A stretch of DNA of 64,000 nt. Origin: Saturnia japonica (taxonomy: Eukaryota; Arthropoda; Insecta; Lepidoptera; Saturniidae). The translations under genes and the position numbers were made by a program. The DNA lies in contig CM065314.1 in assembly GCA_033032175.1 (NCBI GenBank), positions 620,001 through 684,000 of the forward strand. The letters run 5' to 3'. The notes under the pieces were generated by a model, which saw nothing but the letters and a program-made list of their open reading frames with translations, was not told the origin of the DNA and did no database searches. Positions 45,093 through 53,994 of this stretch are shown piece by piece; the first letter of the stretch is position 1, and each line of letters starts with the position of its first letter.

Positions 45093-45402
45093 TATTAAAA
45101 CAAAACTCTCATAAAATCAACACAATCTTAAAAAGAAACAACAAACGTAACAATAAAATAATGACAAGAACTTAGTTAACAATACGATTGAACGAATATC
45201 TGTCGCCCACGCACGCGCACATGAAATGAAAGTCAAAGTGTAACTGTCTCAAGAACTAAAAATACTAAACTTAATAATCAACCCCGCCAAAAGAAATAAA
45301 GCGCCGCGGGCCGCCTCCTTGCAGTAGCCCCTCGTTAGCGTCGAAAGCGGCACTTTGATCTTTTCCGCAGATCGATAAACCGTTATACCTACATTCACGA
45401 CT

Positions 45403-45450
45403 TGTTGAGAATCGGACCTTCTTTAATTTCTTTTTAATGTTTAATTTAAG

Positions 45451-45485
<35 letters not shown>

Positions 45486-45603
45486 ATTATTTTTATTGTT
45501 CGTTCAATATACGTCAAATGTAATATATGGATTAAAAGATCGCCAATTTTCCTGTTTCTCTCCTAAGCCCTAATCTTTCACAAAAACTGAGCTATCAGCA
45601 ACA
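45403..45603 (+). repeat. 5' LTR of the BEL/Pao element (201 bp)
   Basis: TG...CA ends. It includes a TA dinucleotide tract (about 45449-45482) longer than that of the 3' LTR. The rest is near identical to 48194-48381. Confidence 0.92.
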
Positions 45604-45676
45604 TTTTGGTCCTTCGAGTTAAAAATTTGAACTAAATATTATAAAAGTCCTGTCCATTTCAAAATTTTATTTTTTA

Positions 45677-48163
45677 ATGGTGAAGACTAGGGCGCAAGCT
45701 AAGCTGCGGGAAACGGGAGACGATCATTGTATCGACGTGATCATGAGCGAACCCACACCGTCTAAGTCCACGGCCACGGCAGCTCTAATTTCTGGAGCAC
45801 GCTCGATCGTATCTGAAAGTTCCAGGTCAGTACGGTCAACTGCTACTATCAGAGCTCAAAAGCTTGCACTGGAAGCTGAACATATAAGAAAAGTAGCTAA
45901 AGCAGAAGCAGCAGCAGTAGCAGCAGAAGCCGCAGCAGCAGCAGCAGAAGCCGCAGCAGCAGCAGCCACCGCCGAGCGCAAGGCTGCTGAACTGGAGCGG
46001 GAGGCTCAGCTTATGATGTTGGACTCGGAAAGTGGGAGGAGTCAAAGGGGCTCTCGTTCTTCAGTGCGAGATTGGTTAGATAATTCAGATATTATTAATG
46101 AAAACGTTATGGCAGAGCCCAATAATATCGGCTCTACCACATTTAACAAACGTTTCGAAGAAATAGGATTTCGCCAAAATTTGAATAAATGTGGTGGAAG
46201 AAGCTCGCGAGTGCCATTTCAATCTACTACCACAGCGAACATTCCTAATATCACTAATAGTATACAACACAATACTACTGAATTAAAAACACAACAGCCC
46301 ACTGACATATCTTTATTAGCACAGGCTATAACATCGCTCAGCAGTGCCAAGCACAAATGTGGAGACAGCAGGCTGCCTATTTTCGATGGTAAGCCTTTGG
46401 ACTGGCTGGCCTTCAAGCGACTCTACGAGGACAGCAAAGGCACCTTTTCTGCGACTGAGAACTTGACACGCATCGGCATGAGTCTCGGAGGAGCAGCTCG
46501 TGAGGCAGTTTCAATTCTTCTCGTGTCAGCTCATGATCCTGCCGTAGTTATGGATGCATTAGAAATAAGGTTTGGTAGATCTGAATCGATAGTTCTCAAT
46601 GAAATTATCTCCGTTCGCTCTTTACCTAAATTAAATTTATCAAAATGTGACAAGTTTGTAGAAATGTCTATCGGTGACAGGTGGCAGTTCGTAAAAAAAA
46701 ATAAACTATGTCACAAATGTCTCAAAAAAGGTTTTCATAGTTACAAATATTGTAAATTCACTAAAGAGATTTGTAACATTGAGGATTGCAAACCTAGGCA
46801 CCATAAACTTTTGCACAATGCAGAATTTTTAGCTACGCATACTATTGTTGAAAATGAACCTTACAACAACAATTATATAAGTTCTCAAAGTTTCTGTATA
46901 TCTAATGAACAATCAAACGAGATTCTTACACATACTACTTACATGTCTGAGAAAGCTTCTTTGTCTGAGGTATCCGACAAACCAGATTACTGTAGACCCT
47001 TTTTAAAAATCATAGCTGTCAATATCATGGGGCCACAAGGCAGCGTCAACACGCATGCTTTATTAGATGATGGCTCAACAGCTACACTAATTGATTCCAA
47101 ATTATGTGAGCAGATAGGCGTCGCAGGACCTGAGTCACATATTATATTAGACTGTGTTGGTGGCTTAGGCAAAAAGACTAACGCTCAGTATGTTAACTTC
47201 AAAATTAAAGGTCGTCATTTAGCTGACATATTTTCTATTTGCAATGCTCGTTCGATTGAGAATCTAGGTTTATCAAAACAAAAAGTTCATGTGGATGACA
47301 TCACACAGTTTCGCCACCTAAGAGATTTAGCCAATGTACTTTGTTACGAAATAAGTGAACCTAAATTAATTATTGGAATTGATAACTGGCATCTTTTGAT
47401 TTCCAAGGCGACTCGGATTGGTACTAGGTCTCAGCCAGTTGCAATCAATACTAACTTAGGTTGGGTATTATTTGGTTTTGATTCCAGCAAGACTAAACCC
47501 GTAAATTTTGTCAACCACGTAAACCTTTCCGATAATGACGACTCTGAAAACTTAGGCATACTCATTCAAAATTGTTACAAATTAGATTCAATAGGTATTA
47601 CTAAAAAAGAGCCTTTAAGTGAAAATAATGCTAGAGCTATAAAAATTCTTGAAGAAACTGCACGTCGATTACCAAATAACAAGTTTGAGGTTGGGTTACC
47701 TTACAAAGATGATATTTTTGAAATTCCAGACAGCTTTGGATATGCTCTTTCCAGATTTAGAAGCTTAGAGAGAAAGATGAGCAAAGAGCCCGCCTATGCC
47801 GAACAATATAAGTTAAATATGCAAGCTATGTTTGATAACAATTACGCAGAAGGTCCCGTCAGTATGGATCACTCTATCAAAAGACGTTGGTACTTACCAC
47901 ATTTCGGTTGGTACAGAATTCGGTGGAAAAGGGCAGCCAGAATGGCCGACCACTTTTGGCGACGTTGGTTGGTGGAGTACCTGCCTCTTCTGAATCCAAC
48001 TAAAGGAACTGGACAGCAACCAAATATAAAAGTGGGAGATATGGTTCTAATAGCGGACAATAATTTACCTCGTGGTGTTTGGCCAAAGGGAAGAATCGTA
48101 TCTCTATATTATGGCAAGGATGAAATTCCTAGAGTAGCTGATGAAATTAATTCTTCTGTCTAG
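45677..48163 (+). CDS. BEL/Pao Gag-protease fused in frame to the integrase C-terminal tail
   Basis: An 828-residue uninterrupted frame. It has an N-terminal Ala/Glu-rich coiled coil (about residues 65-112), a Gag region (LPIFDGKPLDWLAFKRLYED), a zinc knuckle CHKCLKKGFHSYKYC, then a DUF1758-type aspartic protease (ALLDDGSTATLID at about 461-473). The start of the RT (LPYKDD, RFRSLERKM, LNMQAMFDNNYAE to about residue 725) runs directly into the end of integrase and the following DUF5641 domain (HFWRRWLVEYLPLL, VGDMVLIADNNLPRGVWPKG). RT palm, RNase H and integrase core are missing. Whole BEL/Pao polyproteins usually exceed 1,600 residues. A second, smaller deletion seems to lie in Gag before FVEMSIGDRWQF. 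The deletion keeps the frame, so a stable nonautonomous product is possible. Confidence 0.88.
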   Translation: MVKTRAQAKLRETGDDHCIDVIMSEPTPSKSTATAALISGARSIVSESSRSVRSTATIRAQKLALEAEHIRKVAKAEAAAVAAEAAAAAAEAAAAAATAERKAAELEREAQLMMLDSESGRSQRGSRSSVRDWLDNSDIINENVMAEPNNIGSTTFNKRFEEIGFRQNLNKCGGRSSRVPFQSTTTANIPNITNSIQHNTTELKTQQPTDISLLAQAITSLSSAKHKCGDSRLPIFDGKPLDWLAFKRLYEDSKGTFSATENLTRIGMSLGGAAREAVSILLVSAHDPAVVMDALEIRFGRSESIVLNEIISVRSLPKLNLSKCDKFVEMSIGDRWQFVKKNKLCHKCLKKGFHSYKYCKFTKEICNIEDCKPRHHKLLHNAEFLATHTIVENEPYNNNYISSQSFCISNEQSNEILTHTTYMSEKASLSEVSDKPDYCRPFLKIIAVNIMGPQGSVNTHALLDDGSTATLIDSKLCEQIGVAGPESHIILDCVGGLGKKTNAQYVNFKIKGRHLADIFSICNARSIENLGLSKQKVHVDDITQFRHLRDLANVLCYEISEPKLIIGIDNWHLLISKATRIGTRSQPVAINTNLGWVLFGFDSSKTKPVNFVNHVNLSDNDDSENLGILIQNCYKLDSIGITKKEPLSENNARAIKILEETARRLPNNKFEVGLPYKDDIFEIPDSFGYALSRFRSLERKMSKEPAYAEQYKLNMQAMFDNNYAEGPVSMDHSIKRRWYLPHFGWYRIRWKRAARMADHFWRRWLVEYLPLLNPTKGTGQQPNIKVGDMVLIADNNLPRGVWPKGRIVSLYYGKDEIPRVADEINSSV

Positions 48164-48193
48164 TTAGGCAATTTAAAAAAAAAAAGGGGAGGA

Positions 48194-48381
48194 TGTTGAG
48201 AATCGAACCTTCTTTAATTTCTTTTTAATGTTTAATTTAAGAATTATATATATATATATGTCATTATTTTTATTGTTCGTTCAATATACGTCAAAATGTA
48301 ATATATGGATTAAAAGATCGCCAATTTTCCTGTTTCTCTCCTAAGCCCTAATCTTTCACAAAAACTGAGCTATCCGCAACA
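48194..48381 (+). repeat. 3' LTR of the BEL/Pao element (188 bp)
   Basis: Same ends as the 5' LTR; 13 bp shorter, almost wholly from fewer TA units. Confidence 0.92.
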
Positions 48382-48786
48382 CGACTATTATTTCATAAGT
48401 TTAGTTATCCCTACTGACTAGTCTTCATATGGAATTTAGAAGTTATAATTCAATTTTTTGTAATACATTTATACAATCAATTGTACCCTGACGTAACAAG
48501 AAGCTCGCTACTACAAAAATGATATTAGAATATTAAATTAACCTAATTGGATTATCACGTACACAATTAAAAAAATTACAATTTTGTACAAGAAATTAAA
48601 AATGAAATGGTACAGAATAATGTAATAGTTGAAGAAACTATTTGCAATTATGATCGACAATTAATAAATCTATCAGAATGAATTTAAAATAGAATTCTTG
48701 TACTTTATGTTAACAGACTTTCTGTTTTTAGTCCAGCCAATACTTTAATTTGAAAACAGGTAGGTACGTCACATCTATCGAAAATT
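48382..48786. other. Resumed left-arm sequence of the palindrome
   Basis: After the target duplication the sequence continues as the inverted match of about 49495-49735 (for example tgaaatggtacagaataat and gaatttaaaatagaattctt). It has about 170 bp of extra DNA (about 48410-48580) that the right arm lacks. Confidence 0.6.
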
Positions 48787-48789
48787 ACG

Positions 48790-49040
48790 GCCGGCAGCTG
48801 GCGATCGCACAAGTACTTATTTACAACATTTGTCTAAATACCTACTTTGCCACTATGCTAGTCTCTATCTAGCCGCTTTCAATCCGATCAAAGTACCGGG
48901 TTCGATATCCCACTAATTAAAAAAATACTTCAATTAAATTTTAGCAAGGGTAGAGTCAAGATTTTTAATCCATCGTCTATGTTTAGTAGTATTCTGATGT
49001 ATTCAGTTATGTATCAGATCAGTTCAGTACTGATTTGGGC
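48790..49040 (+). repeat. Repeat X, central copy
   Basis: Same orientation as 43660-43960 and shares its blocks (tttacaacatttgtctaaat, ctttgccactatgctagtct, ccgggttcgat, tttttaatccatcgtct). It lies in the spacer between the palindrome arms. Confidence 0.7.
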
Positions 49041-49494
49041 CAGGCGTTGAGATAGCTAAGTGCCGGGTTCGATTCTCCTCCAAAGTACGCAATGACGAAG
49101 TTGGAATGTCAATTCTAAAGGAACCTTGTGACGTAGAATCTGCACATACTAAATTAATTATTGTCACTACTGTGTTTTGTTTTGTAAGATTCAGAAATAC
49201 ACACCGTAAAATTTTCCTCATTTTTTCTATCTAACTCTGTACAAAACAATGCATTATGAATTATTACAGCACTACACTTTAGGTTTTTCGTACTTTCGCT
49301 CATTTTAGTCGTTCATTTTACACACACACCGGCGGTGACACCGCGTCACCGCGCTCTCCCCGTGCCAGCGCGCCAACACAGCACTGGCACGCGGCCGCGG
49401 CCGCGGCCTGCTGGTGTAGGTACTAAATTTGCAAGCGACATAAAAGAATTAGAGGCGGCGCCGGCGTTCACGATAAAACTTGCAAGTAATTTTT
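49041..49494. other. Central spacer of the composite, GC-rich at 49320-49420
   Basis: Includes a GC-rich block (caccggcggtgacaccgcgt, then cgcggccgcggccgcggcct) in otherwise AT-rich DNA. The 67-residue plus frame at 49335-49538 arises from this composition. No protein family was recognised. Confidence 0.35.
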
Positions 49495-50014
49495 GTAAGT
49501 ACCTACCTGTTTTCAAATTAAAGTATTGGCCGGACTAAAAACGGAAGTGTGTTAACATAAAGTATAAGAATTCTATTTTAAATTCATTCTGATAGATTAA
49601 TTGACTATCATAATTGCAGTTAATTTCAACTATTAAATTATTCTGTACCATTTCATTTTTATTTTCTTGTATAAAATCAAAGATAAAAAGATTAAATAGT
49701 TTTTATAAATAACAGCTAAGCTTATAAAATAAAAGTTGGGAATGTCTAACGCTTTATCGATCTGTGGAAATGTACAAAGTGCCGTCAACGGCGGCCGCGG
49801 CTCACCGCCAAAGGAGCGGTTTGTTTTGGCGGGATTGATTATTAAATTTAGTATTTTTAGTTTTTGAGACAGTTTCATTTAGACTTTCATGCGCGCATGA
49901 GCGACAGATGTTCGTTCAATCGTATTGATATTTAAATTCTTGTTAATATTTTATTGTTACATTTTGTGTATCTTGTTAAGTTTGTGTTGTTTTTATTATT
50001 GTTCTGTTTTAATA

Positions 50015-51100
50015 ATGCCTAACGCGTACGTTTATAGTGCTCGTGAATACGGTAACATGTTAATGTGCCTTGGAGAAGCTCGCGGGAATGCTTCGCGTGC
50101 ATTGCGAATTTACCGAGAGAGATTCCCGATAGCTCGACATCCGGCTGACTCTCGTCTGATAACAGCAGCATTTCAGCGAGTGTTGGAAAATCGACCCATT
50201 GCTCTAGTAGCGACAGGAGGTGGAAGTCAAGTGGCAGTTCAGGCCGAGGAGCGCATTTTAGATGTCGTTCGCCGGTATCCGAACTTAGGTACACGAAGTA
50301 TTGCTAAATTGTTAAGGTGTCGGAATGGAACAAGTGTGTCGTACTGGACAGATCATAAGGTGTTAAAGCGTAACCGAATGCGGCCATACAAAGTGCACAA
50401 AGTGCAAGCTTTGGTACCCGGCGATCACGACCGCCGGCGAGTTTTCCGCCGTTGGTTATTATACCAGCAACAACGTGTCCCTGATTTCATTGAACACGTC
50501 ATCTGGACGGACGAGTCAACATTTACCAGAAACGGGTTGTGGAACCGAAGAAATACACACGTGTATTCCGAGGTGAACCCGCACGCAGTTCTACAAACCA
50601 GGCACCAAACCCGATGGTCGGTTAATGTATGGGCAGGTTTATTTAAGGATCGCATACTAGGGCCAGTATTTCTGCCACAGCGACTTGACGGACAGCGATA
50701 TTTAAACATTATAAATGAACAAATAGTGGACATTTTAGACGACCTATCATTGACTGAATATCGCCGCACATGGTTTCAGCATGATGGTGCACCTCCACAT
50801 GTGGCAAGGTTCGTCCGTGAGCGCCTCGCCGAGCTGTTTGATGATCGCTGGATCGGCAGACTAGGACCACACGCTTGGCCACCTCGGTCACCCGATCTGA
50901 CCCCGTTAGACTTCTTTCTGTGGGGGTATGTGAAAGAAAGGCTTTTTAATCGTGAGTGTGTTAGTGCTAACCAAATGCGCCAAAGGATCGTGAATGTTTT
51001 CGACAAACTATGTGCGGACTGTGTCGAAGACCCCACGATGATGCCCCGACTGCATAAGGAGACGCAAACGCCGAGCTCAAATCTGCCTCGAAATGAATAG
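50015..51100 (+). CDS. Tc1/mariner-superfamily transposase, DD41D type, intact
   Basis: 361 residues from the ATG at 50015. The frame extends 30 codons further upstream, but that part is an unusual hydrophobic lead, and the decayed sister copy begins at this same ATG. The N-terminal helix-turn-helix domain (MPNAYVYSAREYG, then ALRIYRERFP and DSRLI) resembles the insect DUF4817-type domain. The DDE_3 catalytic domain has Asp166 in VIWTDESTF, Asp257 in FQHDGAPPH and Asp299 in LTPLDFFLWG, 41 residues after the second Asp. Taking the Asp of SPD (294) instead would give spacing 36. WNRRNTHVYSE and WSVNVWAG are intact. The protein would cut and paste elements carrying its inverted repeats. Confidence 0.92.
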   Translation: MPNAYVYSAREYGNMLMCLGEARGNASRALRIYRERFPIARHPADSRLITAAFQRVLENRPIALVATGGGSQVAVQAEERILDVVRRYPNLGTRSIAKLLRCRNGTSVSYWTDHKVLKRNRMRPYKVHKVQALVPGDHDRRRVFRRWLLYQQQRVPDFIEHVIWTDESTFTRNGLWNRRNTHVYSEVNPHAVLQTRHQTRWSVNVWAGLFKDRILGPVFLPQRLDGQRYLNIINEQIVDILDDLSLTEYRRTWFQHDGAPPHVARFVRERLAELFDDRWIGRLGPHAWPPRSPDLTPLDFFLWGYVKERLFNRECVSANQMRQRIVNVFDKLCADCVEDPTMMPRLHKETQTPSSNLPRNE

Positions 51101-51179
51101 GGCACAATTTGAGCCGCATCTCATAAGGCCACGGAGGATTTAGATCGGTAAGCTGTTTCATACCAATTTTTTTTTATAT

Positions 51180-51440
51180 CTTATTTTTGAACTGATCTGA
51201 GTAGATCGTACATAACTGAATACATTAGAGTAATAAACATAATTACACGACGGATTAAAAAGCATGAACCTATCCTTTTTAAAATTTGATTCAAGTATTT
51301 TTTTTCATAAGCGGGGAATCGAACCCGGTACTTAGCTTATTCAACCGGTGAATTCGAAAGAAAGTGGCTAGGTAAAGACTAGCACAGTGGCAAAGTAGAT
51401 AAGTTAGTTATTTAGACAAATGTTGTAAATAAGTATTTAT
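51180..51440 (-). repeat. Repeat X, right-arm copy
   Basis: Inverted relative to 43660-43960. Contains gaatcgaacccggtacttag, ctagcacagtggcaaagtag and atgttgtaaataagtattta. Confidence 0.7.
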
Positions 51441-51748
51441 TTGATTGTTAGTTGCGTGCAGCGCAAGATTGACGCTGCGCCCGGGCGTTCGTTGATCCGA
51501 GCATCAGGTGTTTTTGATTTTGTGTTTCATTGCTGGTTTTTTTTTTTAGTAAAATAATGTATTTTTAATGAAATTATCGTTTCATTTAGCTGTACTAACA
51601 CGATGGAGCGTAAATAATGCTAATAAAAAGTTTAAATAATATGATTTTTTTTTTATCAGGATCAATTTTTTTTCCATCCTATCATCAAAGGTGTCATTAG
51701 TACTATCGTCTGTCTTCATTTTCGGGAGCGGTCTACTAATACCCTGTA

Positions 51749-52490
51749 TATCCATGTCTTTTGATCCGTACAGTGATAAGGAAATTTGTGACTAAAGGAT
51801 AGGAGTTGGACTATGTCCCTCTCCATATATATCCCACAGTCGGTAGAGTCTAGCTTTATTTTCCTGTACGGGGAGGTCTGGATTGAAGTGAGTTACATAT
51901 TTTCTCCCTGGTTGACTTTGTCACCTTGGAGCTTTCTTTATCATCTTAAAGGGTTAAAGTTGGCCTTTACTGTGTCTGCTATTACTACCCATTAGATTAA
52001 ATCATTAGATTCATTTATTTTACTTAAATAGGGAACTGGTTCCAGTTTCCCTAAATCCTGCCTTCTCACTCTTAAACTTCAATAGCAATGCTAGCGGTGG
52101 TTAATTGTTGGGTTTCACTATAAAAAAATTAGTGCTACTTTTGCGGGCTTGAGGAGGTGGAAAAATTAACTTCAAAGCTAAAAAAGCCCTTTGAACAACT
52201 TTCATGTGCAATTAATCATACTTCCTCTAAGGTGGACATAGCTACAGTTTATTATAGTATTAATATTTATTTTATTTCATACAATGTATTTTAATATTTA
52301 TTGTCGTGTGTTTGAGTAAGTTCTAATTTACTAATTTGATTTAATGTTATGTTTTCTGAGTACCAGATTAAAGAACTTGTTTACTACAACTTTGTTTAAT
52401 TCACAACATAAAACTAGTATGCTAGATGATCACGATCAGGTAACAATTAAATATCTTGAGTAAGTTTATATTCAATCAATATACAATCAA
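51749..52490. other. Intergenic, nothing recognised
   Basis: The 60-residue plus frame at 51813-51995 has no motif. No second copy of this DNA was seen in the window. Confidence 0.3.
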
Positions 52491-52493
52491 TCA

Positions 52494-52533
52494 ATATATA
52501 TATATATATAGATAAAGTGGGGGGGGGGGGGGG
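52494..52533. repeat. (TA)n tract followed by G15
   Basis: An at/ta run is followed by gataaagt and then fifteen consecutive G (52519-52533), the longest G run in the window. Confidence 0.9.
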
Positions 52534-52539
52534 TTTACA

Positions 52540-52660
52540 GCGAGCCGGCATTACAGCGATGGCCGCCGATGGATTGCGGATCTCTCGATTCGTCGTTTTT
52601 AGACTGGACTCTGGTATCACCATGACAGTGCCTTATCCTTTGCCGCACTAATCTTTAAAA
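52540..52660 (+). repeat. Interspersed repeat related to 5160-5530
   Basis: gccggcattacagcgatggc, then gatggattgcggatctctcg, then catgacagtgccttatc. It shares the GTCGATGG-type core with 5160-5530 and 58740-58830. Confidence 0.45.
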
Positions 52661-52934
52661 TAATTGAAGATAATACTTTACTTTATTACCTTAATTTCTA
52701 CAAATATTTTTTATCATGAATTCTACATAAATTTTGGTGACTTTTCGGTCTGTACATTTTCGGTACAAGATAAATAATATCTAATCGTGGAATATTGCTC
52801 CTAAAATCAATTCTGTACTTTGGCTGAGTGATTCAGCCAGTTTTATCACTTCTTTAGTATTTTACCATAGCAAAAAGAGTAAGAGCTAGCAACCCAAATT
52901 ATTTGTTAAAAAGTATCGAACTGTAGAAGAAATT

Positions 52935-53165
52935 TAAAGAGAGGCCTCGTGGCGCAGTGGTAGTAAACGATACTATTGAGCCGAGACGTCGCGGGTTCGA
53001 TCTCGCCCATGACTGACTTTTTGTGATGAGCATAAATGTCAGTTGTGTGTATCTGGATGTTAAATATCTATATATGTATGTATATCAGCTGTTTAGTTAT
53101 TATATTACAAGCTTTGCTTAGTTTGGAATTAAATGGCCGTGTGTGAAATTATGTCCTCTTAGATT
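52935..53165 (+). repeat. tRNA-derived SINE
   Basis: A tRNA-like head has an A box tggcgcagtgg at about 52950 and a B box gggttcgatctcg at about 52991-53003, with normal pol III spacing. It is followed by a SINE body (gatgagcataaatgtcagtt, then the tatgtatgtatatcagctgt block and aattaaatggccgtgtgtga) and an AT-rich tail. It differs from the SINE at 20200-20445 in both head and body. Confidence 0.8.
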
Positions 53166-53223
53166 ATATTCTATTTATTTATTGAGAAATTTATAATGAG
53201 TTTTAAAATTTCCTCAATTACAT

Positions 53224-53470
53224 TTACTCATTTTTAGTTAACATATAAATACCTATATTCCCGGCTTCGCACGAGAAGTGTAACATTAAAGAAAAATTTT
53301 GACAACAAAGAAAACCAGCTTCAATGATTTTGAGGAGTTTCCTGGTGTATCTTCGAAGTCGATGGTACAATGCTAATGAAATTAAAATGGGACCGGACCA
53401 CCCTTGAGGTTCCCTTTCAAACGAAAAAATTAGTTCATAAACAAAGAAGTTACGGCTGAACATTCATAAA
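53224..53470 (-). repeat. Repeat family W, inverted copy
   Basis: Minus strand: cttctttgtttatgaactaa, then ggtccggtcccattttaatt, then cttcgaagatacacca.g and aatcattgaagctggttttc. The family also occurs at 59095-59305 and 62800-62970. The 79-residue minus frame over it is repeat-derived. Confidence 0.6.
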
Positions 53471-53994
53471 AAATACGTTGAATTGAGAGAATTTATGGGC
53501 TATAAGAATTTTCGATAATACTTTTACAAATCATTAAAAAAAAACATACATCAACCAAAAATAATCATTGCTTATAATTTTAGGAATCATTAAAAAAACA
53601 TTCTTAAAGATTTTCATTAAATTTTGTACACGGGAAGTATACGTCATTTCCCAACTGATAGATTATAATTGTGAATTGTCAAAAATATTACTATAAATAA
53701 AGTTACGGGATTTAAATAGCTACTGCATAGTAACAAACGCATGTGGAGCCGCGGCACACCGCTAATATTCAATACTGTTACATAATATTTTTTACAAGTC
53801 GTAAACTTTACGGAAAACGCAAAAGCGATAAAACAAAAAATTGTTTAACTTCAATCATGAGTCATACTATTTCTTGGATTATTTTATTATGATGATATTT
53901 CATTTTTATAAATGTTTATCGAAATGGACTTTGCTACGTCAACTATAATACCTGATTAAAGTATTATAACAATTTATCTATACCTACCAATGTA

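Larger units (their letters stand above)
45403..48381 (+). mobile_element. BEL/Pao LTR element, internally deleted, recent
   Basis: LTRs at 45403-45603 and 48194-48381 start TGTTGAGAATCG and end CCGCAACA or CAGCAACA. The 5-bp target duplication CGACT stands at 45398-45402 and 48382-48386. A possible primer-binding site follows the 5' LTR (tttggtccttcgagt). A polypurine tract (A-run then aggggagga) precedes the 3' LTR. The LTRs differ mainly in the length of a TA microsatellite. The interior has one long frame lacking most of Pol. It lies inside the left arm of the palindromic composite, so it inserted later. Confidence 0.93.
43330..51746. mobile_element. 8.4-kb palindromic composite with TA-flanked ends
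   Basis: The left outer end at 43330 (cagggtattagtagaccgct) and the right outer end at 51746 (the exact reverse complement) are each followed outward by TA (43328-43329 and 51747-51748), as in Tc1/mariner insertions. Inward the two sides remain inverted copies of each other for about 2.3 kb: 43330-45397 continuing at 48387 to about 48762 on the left, and 51746 down to about 49495 on the right. Each arm holds one DD41D transposase gene reading toward its own outer end. The left arm is interrupted by a BEL/Pao element (45403-48381). A central spacer of about 730 bp remains. I found no inner copies of the terminal sequence. Confidence 0.75.

Noticed and set aside
45449..45482. Long TA run considered as a regulatory or replication feature
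   Set aside because: It is a microsatellite within the BEL/Pao LTR and is present, shorter, in the other LTR.
45836..46045. Cys-rich minus-strand frame
   Set aside because: Antisense of the Ala/Glu-rich coiled coil of the BEL/Pao Gag; the Cys content comes from gcagca repeats read backwards.
49925..50014. Upstream 30-codon extension of the DD41D transposase
   Set aside because: It is a hydrophobic, T-rich translation of 5' flank; the sister copy and family pattern support the ATG at 50015.
52935..53005. Functional tRNA gene
   Set aside because: A and B boxes are good, but the anticodon stem does not fold cleanly and the unit continues into a SINE body.
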